Shown here piece by piece: positions 23,901 to 36,329 of a stretch of 64,000 nt of DNA. This stretch comes from Oxyruncus cristatus. Lineage: Eukaryota; Chordata; Aves; Passeriformes; Cotingidae. The stretch's first letter is position 1. Each line of letters begins with the position of its first letter. The DNA lies in NCBI GenBank assembly GCA_013399855.1, contig VXAY01005595.1, positions 539,054 through 603,053 on the forward strand, read 5' to 3'. Below the pieces are notes generated by a model. That model was given only the letters and a program-made list of their open reading frames with translations. It was not told the DNA's origin and searched no databases. Position numbers and translations under genes: made by a program.

Positions 23901-25022
23901 CAGAAGCCTTGTAAAACTGCTGCGTTGCAACCAGGCTGCAAGTAAGCAGGGAAGAAACAGGACACAGTGACAAGGGCAGCTGTCCTGGCTCCCTCACCCT
24001 AAAAAATTCTGGAAAATCTGGAGGTGAAGGGGACCGTGCCCTCACCTGTAAGTACAGGAGTGGAGGATTTCCCTCATCTTCCACAGGACAAATCTATAAG
24101 GAAACTATTGTGGTATTTCTCTGTATATCCTCCTGTGTGATTTCCAAAATTGTTACACAAAGTTGTGAAATCTGCCCTGTCCTTTCTAAGTGGGAGGGGG
24201 CAAGCACAGACTCGCTGGAGATGGATGACAGCAAAGGACAGGGGTGGGCAGACTGTCTCACCCTGTGTCTACAGTGGCACAAGTAGGAAGTTCTGTAGTA
24301 CAGGAGGAGCTGGTTCTGAGCCAACCGACTGAGCCTCTCAGCAGGCATTCGTCATTTTGGCTCGATAATGGTCTAAAAACAACCACTCAGCTACTGGTTG
24401 GCAAACTTGAAACTCTCTGGCACCCACACACTGATAGAAGGAGTCCCAGGCACGTCTATCAGCTGAAAGATATGCTGCCAGTGGCTGGGGGAAAGCGAAA
24501 CAGAGGAGGTGGGTGTGGTGTAGGTAGGCACATGTACACACGTGATGGGCCAATGAATATACTCAGCTAAGTGACAACCAAAGCAGAGCTTGCTGGACTG
24601 TTTGAAAGTAAGGATGGAAATATTTAGCACTGGGAAAGTGGTGCCCATTCACTCATGATGTTGCTATGTGAAATTTCCACAATTTTCCTTGGAAGGGTGG
24701 TTTGGTACTCTTTGAAATTCTGACTTGGTAGGGTGAATGCATTTACTCACGGAAAGTGAAAAAGGGTCTCACTTCATCCAAGGAGCCATAAGGTAATTCC
24801 TTTAACCATTCATACTTGGCAGATCCTGCTCCTCTTTCTGGCTATACTAGGTAATTCTTTCCACTTCCCTCATAAGGACTGCAGTGTCTTCAGTCCATTC
24901 CTGCAAATGAGGGGTTGATCCCCCAAGCTGAAAGTGGTAAGCAGATAAAAAACACCTGAAAAAACTCTCTAAAAGCAGGTTCATCCATACTGTTTATGTA
25001 GTCCCTACCCTTTACCTTACTT

Positions 25023-25047
25023 TTACCTTTAAAAGTGTTAAAGGTAA
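25023..25047. repeat. Short inverted repeat
   Basis: TTACCTTTAA (25023-25032) and TTAAAGGTAA (25038-25047) form a 10-bp stem around five bases. This is short enough to be chance in AT-rich DNA. Confidence 0.6.
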
Positions 25048-28000
25048 CCTGAAGGACTTAGTACAACTAACTGGGACCCTCAACAGCATGGCCAGCATAA
25101 CCTTTCTTTGAGTTGCTCTAAATCAAAATTGGTCAAATCTGGTAAGTAAAACAGTCCCAATCCATATTTTGCATCCCTGAAGGTGAAATTTGTTCTCTAA
25201 TAATGTTAGCTCTTTTCTGTGAGCCAGAAACTAGAAGGCTGCTGGCTGTGTATTTTGTGTGATAGAAACAATGTGGGCAGGGTGCTTCTTAAACAACTCA
25301 AGAGTGTGGTGTCACAGATAGCTGTCACAATCCAGCAGCTTCCCCCACAACTTGGCCTTTTCCTTTCTCCATCCCTGCTCCTGGGCCATGGAATCTCATG
25401 GTGGATCCTTTATGATCTAGGACTCTTTCAGAGCCAAGACAAGTTGTTATTTTGGGGAGGGGGGGGGTGGAAATCCAGACACGACACAGTAAGGAGCAAA
25501 AATAGCTAAAAAAAGCATCCAAGATATGTGAGAACCAGTGCAAAACAGAAGCAGGAGCACATGGCTGGGAGGTACCAGCTCCTGCTTGCTGACCAAAACT
25601 GGCAGATCAGTCATGCAGAACATCAATAAAAGACAAACTTCTCAATCTAGACCAGAGTCACTGAGCAGCTACTGCAGGAGCCTGCTGTTGAGCTTGGCAG
25701 AACCCTTCTGGAGAGAAAATGCTGAACTGAAAGCACGTACACAATAGGTGAGAGAAATCCTTCAGAGTCTGTTAATAACGTGGCAGGTAGGATCCAGAAA
25801 ACATAAAGTGATCGACTTTGCTACTGCTGTCACAATAAGTGACTGATATGAAAAGCCTGCTGAAGAAAGACTTGAGTGCAAAACTTTCTTAATTCCACAG
25901 GAAGGATAAGTTAAAATTTTAAATGGTAAATTTAGATTTCATAGCAACAACAACAAAAACCAAAACAACCCCCCCCCAAAAAAAACCCAAACCCCAACCA
26001 GCGATCTCAAACTAAACCAAAATAGCTGCAATTAAGGCTGAATACTTATGGAGTAAAATGAAAGAGTGACCAAGAGAAAAAACATGTCCCTGGCATATTG
26101 AAGAACATTTCATATTTACAGTGAACTGCATTAACAGATTTAAGACCTTTTTACCCCCTGACTTTTTTAGGCAAAATTCCCGCTGAATTATTCCCATCGA
26201 AGTTGCTAGAGAAAGTTGATAGTATATGAATGCATATCTGAATTTTACAGAGATCTTACAAGGATTTGAGTTTTTGGCTAAAACATAGGACATTTCTGTC
26301 ACACATAAAGCAGTTGTGGGGCTGGAAAAACCAGCCTGTTTTATTTGCCTAGTTACATCTTCTGCATCAGGTCAGATTTAATTTGTGATTTCATGGGTAG
26401 GGCCATCAAATATTAGCTTTCCAGGAACTAAGCTGCAGCTGAATAAGAGCCCGAGTGTCTGATCCAAAAGCCATTGGCACGGAAAAGAAAGTTTCCAGTG
26501 ATCTGTGGAGATTTAGACCTTAGAACAGGAAGAAATGGCAGATTCTTTTCTGAGTGCACAAAGAACCAAAGCCTTCTGGCCAAGAGCAGGCACACGGTGT
26601 CCTTGGGATGACTCGTACATACAGACCATCCCTGCTTCAAAGCAGGCGAACAAGACAATACTGAGTTCCTGGAAAAACGGGAAGAAGAAGGAAAAAAGGA
26701 GGGGAATAAACAACAGCAATTTTTTTACTTACTGGAATCCAAGATCATCTTCACCGAAAATGTGGTTGGTTACTACAATTTGGAAAATGGCTGTTGTAAT
26801 CTGCCTGTTGGTTATTTCCCTGAAAAGAAAATGCAGGCTTTAAGCCAGCAAGCTTTTGTTTGCTTGCACAGGAGCTGTTAAATCCTTCCATCGTGCTGCA
26901 GAATGCTTTTTAAAAACTTGAGCTTTCTCAGTGGTTGAAACATGCCTGAGGTAAGAGAGCAGCACCTGGGAGAGGAACCCTCAGAGTAGGAGTTGGTTTC
27001 CCAGTGGAGGATCCCAGGTAGGGAAGCAGCAGGGAGGTGTGGGCTGAGGCTGGGTGCTGAGTCTGCTGTGCTTCAGTTACTCCTAGCTGAAGATGGCATG
27101 GATTAAATGAGGGCTAAAGAGAACAAAATGGGCCGTAAATCAACTGCTCTGTCACAGTATGGTCTTACCTCTCAGCTCAATGCAACTGAATCAGCCCTTG
27201 GTAGGGCTGGGACAGGGCAGAGTAACTTTCTCACTGTTCACTGAGTGGCAATGCACTTCTGTGACACAAAGATCCCTGACAGGATCATAGATGTGTCTCT
27301 GTCTTCCTGCTTGTAGCAGAATTTGGTATCCCTGTGCTTGCTAAAGGTGCTCCAGATGTAGCACACACAGCACCAAACAACTCAGCAATCCCAGTGATGC
27401 CTCAGAGCTTTTTTTGGAAGGAAGAAATGACAGAGATTTATTGGTTCCCATACAGTCACCAAAAATGACAGCTCAATCTGCACTAGGAGCAAGCAGTGAC
27501 CTACAAATCTGAAATGAAACAGGATATTATGCTGTACATCAGCAGAACGTTCCCAGGCACAGTCCTGGAGAAATGACTATTCAGCTAGTGAAAGTATTTT
27601 AATTAGACCTGCACAGCTGAAGTCAAATATGCTCACATGGGTTTGAAGAGACACGTGCAATGTGGCACACTGATGTCAGTAGCAGTGACACGCTCTCTGC
27701 ACGTTTGAATTTTCCTCACAGTACTGTAACAGCAAAGGCTGCTAAAATAGTTGGTTTTAAAAGAGGTAAAGAGGTCAGCTCAGTGTGAGAGGTGACTGTG
27801 ACTTTCAGTAAAGTGCCAGTTTAGTGAACCGAGTCAGGGATACATTGTGCTTTGGTACTTCAAAGGCACCGTCTCTCTGTACATGTTTGGCTTTTAACAC
27901 CATCCCTCCATGTGATTAAAGAAAGCCACAAGAAAGAGGTTTCTACGTTATTATCTCTTCCTGGAAAACAAACCTGTCTGTTTCCCCGAAGTTTGCTGGT

Positions 28001-31000
28001 ACAGAATTATGCAGCTTTAAAGGCAGCCAGACATTTTGGCTGCCCATCCACTTGCCTCCCATGCAGCTGTCATTATCTCTGTTTTGCTTTACCTGGAACT
28101 TAACAATCCCTCACCCTCTTTCCTCCTCGGTTTCAGTAACTCTTCGAAATGAAAATCAATAGCGTTCCTTTTACTCCGAGGTACAGTCTTGGAGATAATC
28201 CTGTCGCATTGTGCAGCAGCTGCTTGGAGCCTCTGCAGCAGAAATAGCCCTTAGATTAAGAGTTTCCAGTAAAGTAGCTGCCTTTTTCTAGCACTGCACT
28301 GTTGACTTGTAACACTGGGTTATTATCAAGGGATTCAAGTGATATGTTAGTGGCATGACTAAGAAAACTCAGAAAGCTTTTCTTTTTTATTATTTCACAT
28401 TAGAGACTTTAAATAAACACAGATTTCTGAGTCAGTGGGTTTCATTCCTGTCAAACGGTCATCGAATTTAAACAAAGTAACCTCAAACCTCCCATTAGCG
28501 GCACTGCATCTGTAATTTCAGTTTCTGTTTTGCTTTTAACAGCCTTGTAAATGGGTTATAGTAATCCTACTTCTTTTGTAAGAAGCTTGTCCTCATAAGA
28601 GAGACATGAGAGACCTCAGAAACCCCCCTCCCCCTTCCCCCAGTAGTGTCAGGTTTGTGAGGAAGAGCTGGCATTGCGAAAGTCTGGACATAGTTTAACA
28701 AATTTTCTCAGTAGAGAGGGTCAGAGCCTCACGCCCTGAAGATTCAGGGCAGTCTCCCTCATGCAACCAGAGCTGCGTAGATGGGTGGCCTGATCTTCCC
28801 CTGGAAGGGAACAGCATAAACCCAAAAGACCTGAGCACTGGAAGAGAACGTGCTACAGCTGATAGTTCTCGTAATCCAAATTATCTGAAATGCCAGATGA
28901 CCTCAGAGACAAGCCAGGTTTCTGTTAGTACTATGACTTATGTGCAAAACTTCTAAGGAGTTCACAGTATAAGTGACACATGGAAAAGCTGAAAGTGGCA
29001 TATTCTGAGAAATACAGTGGCAGGGCTGGGGAGGTGATTGTGGGCAAAGGGCTGCAGCGAGGCAAATTCTTGCATCTGGGTTTGCCTTGGGCCTTTTTTT
29101 TAGAAGGAAGTTTGGCTCATCTGCTTTTTGGAATGTTACATATAGATATTTAGATATATATGCTACAAATAGAGATGGCTTTGTGGTGAATTGTGGTACC
29201 ATAACATAAATGCAACTAGTTGCCCCTGTGCTCTGTCCCTGTAGAATATCCATGGACATAACTGCTCCCCAACCCTGTCCATGAGACAGGAGCCACCTTG
29301 TTAAATATTTCTTTTCTTCCTCCACCCTCAACAAAGGTGGACTGTCTCCTTAACTTGTATTTGCCTCATCCACTGTAATCACAGAGTGAACTGTCAAGAG
29401 CAGAAACAGCAGCTGAAGACAGGTGTTTTAGTCTGAAAAAGATCCAAAACTTCCCTTTAAAGGACTCATGTCTTTCAATAAAAATAACTGAATTTAACAC
29501 TGCCACAAATGGTTTATGATTAAGCTATTTTTGGATAAACTTAAAAGATTTCTAACAGGAAGTTATTGTAACTTGCCTTTCCTTTTCCCTCAGACTCTTC
29601 TGTTGTTGTGTAGAGGAAACTTGGGTTTATAAGCAGAGAACTAAAAAAATAAAGAGCAAAACCAGTTTACATGTGTGCAGTTTGGCTAAGAGGCTGCTTC
29701 CATACTGAGAGTCACCACAAAACCTTCCCCATCACTCCCAAGCTAAAGAATACTCTCATTGAAGGACCTGCACTGCAAAGAGTCCTGAACACAACTTTGT
29801 TTACAAGGAGGGTCCCAAACCCCAGCGAAACTTGTCCCTGCTGGGACATTTCAGGACTGCACAAACAGATCCACATAATTTCAATAAAACCAAGGCCTGG
29901 TGAGAGCTTGGTTGCAGAGGTAGACATGACTCTCTCTGTCAGGTCTGTAGGGTTGGTAAGTAAGGGGAAAATAGATATTGATGTTGGTCAGAGAAGTGGT
30001 GCATGGCTTCCTTTCCCCTGAAGAGCACAGGGGTGTTCTATAGGAATGGGCCAGCTGAGGGGATCAGAAAGCAGCTGCATAACCTCTTCATATCCCTCTT
30101 TATTGCCCACATGAAGGACCAGTCAGCAGCTGTCAGTCAGCTTGGATTTTAAGATTTCTTCCTCTACACACCCCCAGCCTGGTTTTCCCCCGTTCCAGAG
30201 AACTACAACTGGCTTTGTCCCAACTCCTTCCTGCTCACAGCTCCTTCCTGTGCAGGCAGATCCCCTCATCACGACGGCACTGTCAGACATCAGCAGCTCT
30301 GACTACACCACATGGAGCGTAGTGGCAGACAAAAGCATCCTGGATCTCTGTCTCTCTCCTATTATGATGCTGCTTGGCTGCCCATAATACCTGATATTTT
30401 ATTGGGCTTGCAATACTTTCTATTGGGAAGAAATGACAGAGCAGAAGCAAGTGTCCTGTAGGCTAAAGGCTGACTCACAAGTGCCTTTGCTATTGCAGTA
30501 ACATTTCTGTAAGTTAGAGAAACGAGGCTGAATTCCAGATAGGCTGTCGAGGGGGAGTAAAACCACTTCAACTTATCGCCGCCAAGCAGACGGGAAAAGG
30601 TTCAGGCAATAGGCTTGAGAACAAGAGAAAGAAACAGCAACAAACTTCTCTTTTGCCTTTGTGTAGGCTGCTTGTGTGACCTGATATCAGAAATACACAT
30701 AAAGCTGGAGATATATGTAGCAATAAGTCACTTAGTCGGGTGTCTGTTCATTCAAACCAGAATTACTCTATGGTGCCCACAATCCATTAGAGACAGAATA
30801 GCTTAATTGAAAATAATCTGGTGAGAGAATTATTTAGCCCAGAAGTATGTGGCTGATGAGCAGGAGTTCCAGGTCCCAAAATAGCTCCATTAAATCTCAA
30901 CAAACTAAGCAAGCATCTCCCTCAGTGTTGATTTCTGCAAAATGCAAGACTCTAAAGCCACCTCATCTGGCAGCTTTCTGGGACTGCGATGAACACTGAG

Positions 31001-31669
31001 AGCAGTGATTCACACTAACACTGTTCTTCCTCAAAACACAGGGGGATTTTGAAGCATATCCAGATATGTGAAACTTTCCTTTAAGCAATAATCTCATTAC
31101 GAAGTACTGACATGCTGAGAATTCCCCCTGTCCTCCCCATTCGGGAGGTAACTGCAATAGAAAGTAAAAAAATGCATCACAGTATTCTGCAGCCTAGGCT
31201 GGGGCAGAGCTGAAATGCTTTTTGATGGAAGTTTTTAAGATACAAATTCTAAGCTGAAGTCTTTAACCGGGACTTAACCAACTTTCTCCAGACTCAGCTG
31301 TTTTCAGCTCACATCCAAAATTCATACCTCACTGAATGATTCCATCCACTGCTTCAAAGATCAAGCATTTTCAATAAGTGCCGCCCTCACTAGTGTTAAA
31401 AAGTAATTTATTTTTGACTCACATTTTTACTTTCTTCCTGTATTCAAATCCCCTTTTCTAATCACCATTTCCAGTTAACCCTTACCCTTTTCTGGAGATA
31501 CGTTCACTAACTGGAGAGAGGAAACACTGGACCTAAGCACCAGAATTAGTCAGTAATGAAACAAGGGTTTGTTTTATGACCAAAAAAAGCTAGACTGGAA
31601 AAAACATATCCTCTGTGGGACTGACTCAGTGTGATGACAAGTGGCAGACAGCAGTACTGTTCTTCTTAG

Positions 31670-31981
31670 GTCATTCCCTGCCAGGCCACTTCAGTCCTGC
31701 AGTACAAATTACAGGAATTGGCAACAGCCAGAGGCACGATCCTCTTCTGAGCACCAATAACAGGGTTCAAAGGTGGATCACACATATGTTGATCGAGTAC
31801 GGGAAGCAGGAAATAATTGATTCATTGTTAGAGGGCAGAGCATTTGATTCAAGCTCTGTTACCAGGAGTATTCAGAAATGCCTCGGTGCTGAGCCCATCA
31901 GAAATCCTGTCACTCACCCATTTCGGAACAGGAAGTTAATTACCTCAGATTATCACGTCCTGCCTCAAGTTCTTCGGCCAG
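31670..31981 (+). CDS. Possible internal exon of an unidentified gene
   Basis: A frame on the + strand is open from 31594 to 32151. Within it, 31670-31981 is bounded by a plausible acceptor (CTGTTCTTCTTAG) and a near-consensus donor (CCAG|GTGGGTAC at 31981/31982). It is 312 bases with the same phase (1) at both ends. An alternative acceptor at 31703 keeps the same phase. The peptide is varied and polar, with a likely amphipathic helix (VQRWITHMLIEYGKQEIID) and then a basic segment; it does not look like repeat-derived translation. I do not recognise the family. I found no partner exons nearby, so it could be part of a multi-exon gene, a decayed gene or a chance frame. Confidence 0.35.
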
Positions 31982-32159
31982 GTGGGTACTTAAACCCCTC
32001 TGCAGCCATTCAGCCACACCAGCCCCCTGGTGAGATGCTTAGTGGTGCCAGTTCTGGGTTGTGGGTTGAAACTCCTCTTGACTTCGAAGGCCTTTGCTCT
32101 CCTGAACAAATACTTCTGGGTGTAGTAAATCCTAACCAACAGCCAGGATGAATGATCTG

Positions 32160-35100
32160 GAGGGGAGATTAAAGAGCAGTAGAAGAACAAGCAAAAAAGA
32201 ATTCAACATCACCAAAGGAAAATACAACTTACTGTTACTGAGCTGAACTAGCTCAGAAAAATGCCTGAGAGGAATAACCCATATTAGGTATTTAAAATTA
32301 CTGGAAAAAGCAGCAGGAAGCATGCTGGAGGGAAGGGGAAATCCTGCTGCTGTGCCATTGACAAATTCTATTTTCACCCCAGGTTTCAGTCTGTGCCAAT
32401 CACTCCTACTGACAAAAAGCACACACACCATCAGTTAGTATTGAGATCACATTCAGCAGAAAACCTGCACAAGGTCTAGCTCTGGTAAATCACAAAATGA
32501 AAATACTCACATTCTAAATACTCCAATTCACAGTTTCCTGCGTCTGTTTAATAGAGGTGGATATTTATACTTATATCTGACAGATCTCAATTTTTTAGCT
32601 TGCTTATACTTCCTTTGGAAAAAGCTCTATTTATAACAGCTTTTTACAGAGCATAGTCAATGAAACTAATGTACAGCTCTTTTAGTGAACTTGTATCTCA
32701 AAGGACGCTGCTTTAATATTTTAAGAGCAGGGGAAATGCACATAGGTCCACAGAAGCAAAAAAGAAAAGTTTGAAGAGACTGGTAATACCAAAAAAGGGA
32801 AGATCTGAGTTTGGAGTGTCTGCAGTGAACCCCAGAGCAAAAGGCTAGAGGGGACCAAAAGAGAACATCGTCCCTATAAGGTCAAAACAGGGCTGAGAAG
32901 GAAATCAGAAAGAAGGTGCAGAAAAACTTAAAGTCCACGGATAAGGAAGAAGTGGTTGATAGGAACACAGTCATTGCAAAGCTATTATCCCCAGTTTACT
33001 TTGCCATCTTTACTAGATACAGTTTGGCCTGAGATGAGAGGGAATCCAATATTCATTTAAAACCACTCAGTGAAATGTTCCATCTATGAACCCTACAAGG
33101 ATTCCCTTTCTTCTGCGTTTGTTTTAGTATAAACATTTTCTTATTTTATTATTCTAAAATTGTTCTTTATTAGTTTTAGTATAAAAGAAGAATGTATGCT
33201 GCAGAGTCCTGGAAGAAGATTAACACAACAGGACATTTCTGTTACTGGGGCCCAGACTTAAAAGGGCACAGGCATTTGAACTGCCCTAAATTGGCCTTGG
33301 CATTAGGTAAGTGACATTTAAAAGATTCTGGTGGAAAAACTATTATTGAATATCAGAGTGCAGTTAAATGGATTTCTGGAATGCAGGTTGCGTTGCTGTG
33401 AGATGTATCAGAAAAAATGCATAGACTTCAATAGTCACCTGCTCAATCTGCATTGAGTGAGACAGATTGCCTGCAGACCTTTAGTTGCCATCAGAACCAC
33501 TATCAGCAAACATACAGGCAGCAGCTGTTTGTTCAGGGACACAGGGCTGTGGAATCCTACAGGTGACAGCAGCAGCAGATCTTCAGAAGTGAAGTGCTAA
33601 GGACCAGTGTTTTGAGTTAAAACTAATGACACGAGCAAACAATCCACTGTTTATAAAGCTTGTGCTCATTTGTTGATATTAGGTGTTAAGAGCAGGCACT
33701 AGCCCTCCCACAGTGAAAATCAAAGTTGTTATGAAAGGTTTCATCTATCCCAGGATCTAAATTCTCACCCTCAAGCCAAACTGCTCCTTTAATCACAAGA
33801 CTGGCAACTAGAAAAAGGCAAGTCAGAGATCTGGTTGTGGGTGAAAAGAGACAGACTTCACAAACCTGTCATTCAGCTGGGATACTCCTTTCTCTTCAGC
33901 TTACTGCTCTCAGCCTTGTCTCCTGACAGCTTTGTCTCTCTTGCTTTTCCCATGGCTTTAGCCTGGGCCCAACACAGCCACAGACCAAAATCCACCCTGT
34001 GCCTTGGGGGAAAAACAGCAAGGAAAGACATTTTAGTTGTCTCAAAGACAAGAGTATATCAAAAGTCTGCCTACGTTAAAAATACACAAAATTCTTCTTG
34101 TCTTCTAAGACTTTGAGCCTTATGAACCTTAGGAGGTGAAAGTTCAGAAAGATAACAGTGCAGTTGACAACAAGAGTTGAAGCACAAACTGTTCTATAAG
34201 GTCAGCCACTCCTAATGAATTTCCACGGTAACTTTTGGTCTAATCAAGCCTGGTTTTGCGCTGCTACAATTACTTAGTCAAAATAGTTTCACCAGTATAT
34301 GCCCCAACATGAAGTTCACTCTCCACTCCAGCAGGAATGAACTGTTGTAGCTTAAGGCACCTCCAACTCCGTGCATTTCTAATCATCTGATGCTGCTGGA
34401 CTCCATCTAACTCCACAATCATGAACAAGGACTTCTGCCTTTACACAGACAGTGGTCTCTATATTCTAGAACAAGATGTAGAAACCAGAAGGGTAACAGC
34501 TTCATATTTCTCTTATACAAGCATGCTTCTGCTTGAGAGCAGCTTTTTCCTTTTAACTTTTGGTACCAATTTTTTTAAACTCCAAAGCAAGAGCTTTATA
34601 CTTGCAGAATTAAAGATAGATACAATCTTTAGAAAAAAAACCTCAGAGTTATTTTCCCACATCCTGGGTAGCTGCAAGATCCTTTACATGTTATTAATGA
34701 CCTTTCTGTGTACTTCAGGCTCAGCCATTCTGGGAGAATACCTTATTTTAACTGGTTAGTGTTAACCTAAACCCCACATTTTTCAGTGCTTCTTACTCCT
34801 GTGTCCCACTCCTAGGGTCATTCAAAGAACCTTTTCTTCACTGCCTGCAGGGCTGTGTAGCTGCATGAGCATGGAACTGATCTTTCTCTGAAAGGCTTAA
34901 GGTATCAATTCAAAGCTGTTTGCACATCTGTTTACAACAGCATTCCATGCGTCCTCTTTCCAGGTGATCCAGAAAATCCCAGGAACAAAAAAGCACTGAG
35001 TTGCCACCAGCTGTCCTGGTGGGATAGATCTTCCAGTTCATCAGTGCCTTTGGTGCAGATGAAGCAGGGTATGACCTACAGGAAACACAGATTGTTCCCA

Positions 35101-35770
35101 AGTTACACAGAGCTCAGATGATACCAACAATAACCTCAAACAAATGGGTACACCCTGTGCAGGCAAGAGCAGCTCTCTAGATGTGACAGCACTCTTCAGA
35201 GATAAGGTGAAAGATAGCACAGGCACTGTGTGCTAAATGATTTAGTCAAATGTCTTGCAGGAAATTGTTGATGTATGCTATTCCAGGAATGTTTCCTGGG
35301 AAAAGCAGCTGGCTATTCAGAACAGAAGGCTTCAAGGCTGCCTCCAAGTCCAGCTGCAGCTTTGCTATCAGCACAGAGTAAGAGTTGACTTATAGTTAGA
35401 GTAGGTTTCCACTTAATTAACTAACTATAGAGGAAAGGCATCTATGAGTATGAGCAGAGTAAATTACGCAAGCAGGGCTAATTATTAGGGGTTAAAACTT
35501 AACCCACAAGCTCAACTGTAGCTGGAGAAAGGACCAACAGACACAGCTGGGATTTTGGTGGTACATGAAAAACTCAGACACTTGCTACCTCAAATTTAGA
35601 CAGTCCTTGCTGGTCTCAGACTATGTCTTCTCTCATATGTATTCTTCGTGCATGTAATTACCAAAAATCTGAGGATATGGAAAACATCTTCTGCATCAGC
35701 TTCTCCTTTAGCTTAGAATGCACCAGCAGGAAGAATTGAACTAGTCAGCTGAGCTGGACCTTTGAGCTGA
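32160..35770. other. Non-coding stretch before the solo LTR
   Basis: I see no coding frame with recognisable features, no known repeat and no RNA gene. A 9-bp inverted repeat (TATAGTTAG at 35391 with CTAACTATA at 35421) is probably chance. Confidence 0.6.
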
Positions 35771-35773
35771 TTT

Positions 35774-36328
35774 TGACTAGGACAGAGTTAACTTTCTTCA
35801 TAGTAGCTGGTATGGGGCTGTGTTTTGGATTTGTGCTGAAAACAGTGTTGATAATTCAGGGATGTTTTTGTTATTGCTGAGCAGGGCTTACACAAAGTCA
35901 AGGCCTTTTCTGCTCCTCACCCCACCAGTGAGGAGGCTGGGGGTGCACAAGGACAGAGCTGGGACAGCTGACCCCAACAGACCTAAGGGATATTCCAGAC
36001 CGTATGGCATCATACTCAGTGTATAAAGCTGGGGAAGAAGAAGAAAAGAGGGATGTTCAGAGTCATGGCATTTATCTTCCCAAGGTGTGATGGAGCACTG
36101 CTTTCCTGGGATGGCTGAACACCTACCTGACCATGGGAAGTGGGGAATGAATTCCTTGTTTTGTTTTGCTTGTGTGTGTGGCTTTTGCATTTCCTATTAA
36201 ACTGCCTTTATCTCAACCCACGAGTTTTCTCACCTTTACTCTTCCAACTCTGTCCCCCCATCCACCTTGAGGAGAGTGAGGGAGTGGCTGTGTGGTGCTT
36301 AGTTGCCAACTGGAGTTAAACCACAACA
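35774..36328 (+). mobile_element. Solo LTR of an avian endogenous retrovirus (ERVL-like)
   Basis: About 555 bp beginning TGACTAGGACAGAG and ending AAACCACAACA matches, from memory, a widespread bird LTR family with its typical internal phrases. These include GGGCTGTGTTTTGGATTTGTG, a TATA box (TATAAAGC, about 36020), CTATTAAACTGCCTTTATCTC carrying the poly(A) signal, and GTGGTGCTTAGTTGCC near the end. No gag, pol or env sequence follows on either side, so it is a solo LTR left by recombination. I could not find a clear target-site duplication, so the ends may be off by a few bases. ORFs crossing it are not genes. Confidence 0.88.
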
Positions 36329-36329
36329 G

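Larger units (their letters stand above)
12330..31590. other. Non-coding region downstream of SOCS1
   Basis: No gene is supported. The stretch is unique-looking AT-leaning sequence with two striking inverted repeats, a weak MIR-like fragment and small duplications. A pyrimidine tract at about 14380-14416 ending in CAG resembles a splice acceptor, but no convincing frame follows it. Confidence 0.65.

Noticed and set aside
35820..36190. ORFs on both strands within 35.8-36.6 kb
   Set aside because: They lie in or across the solo LTR, which is non-coding.
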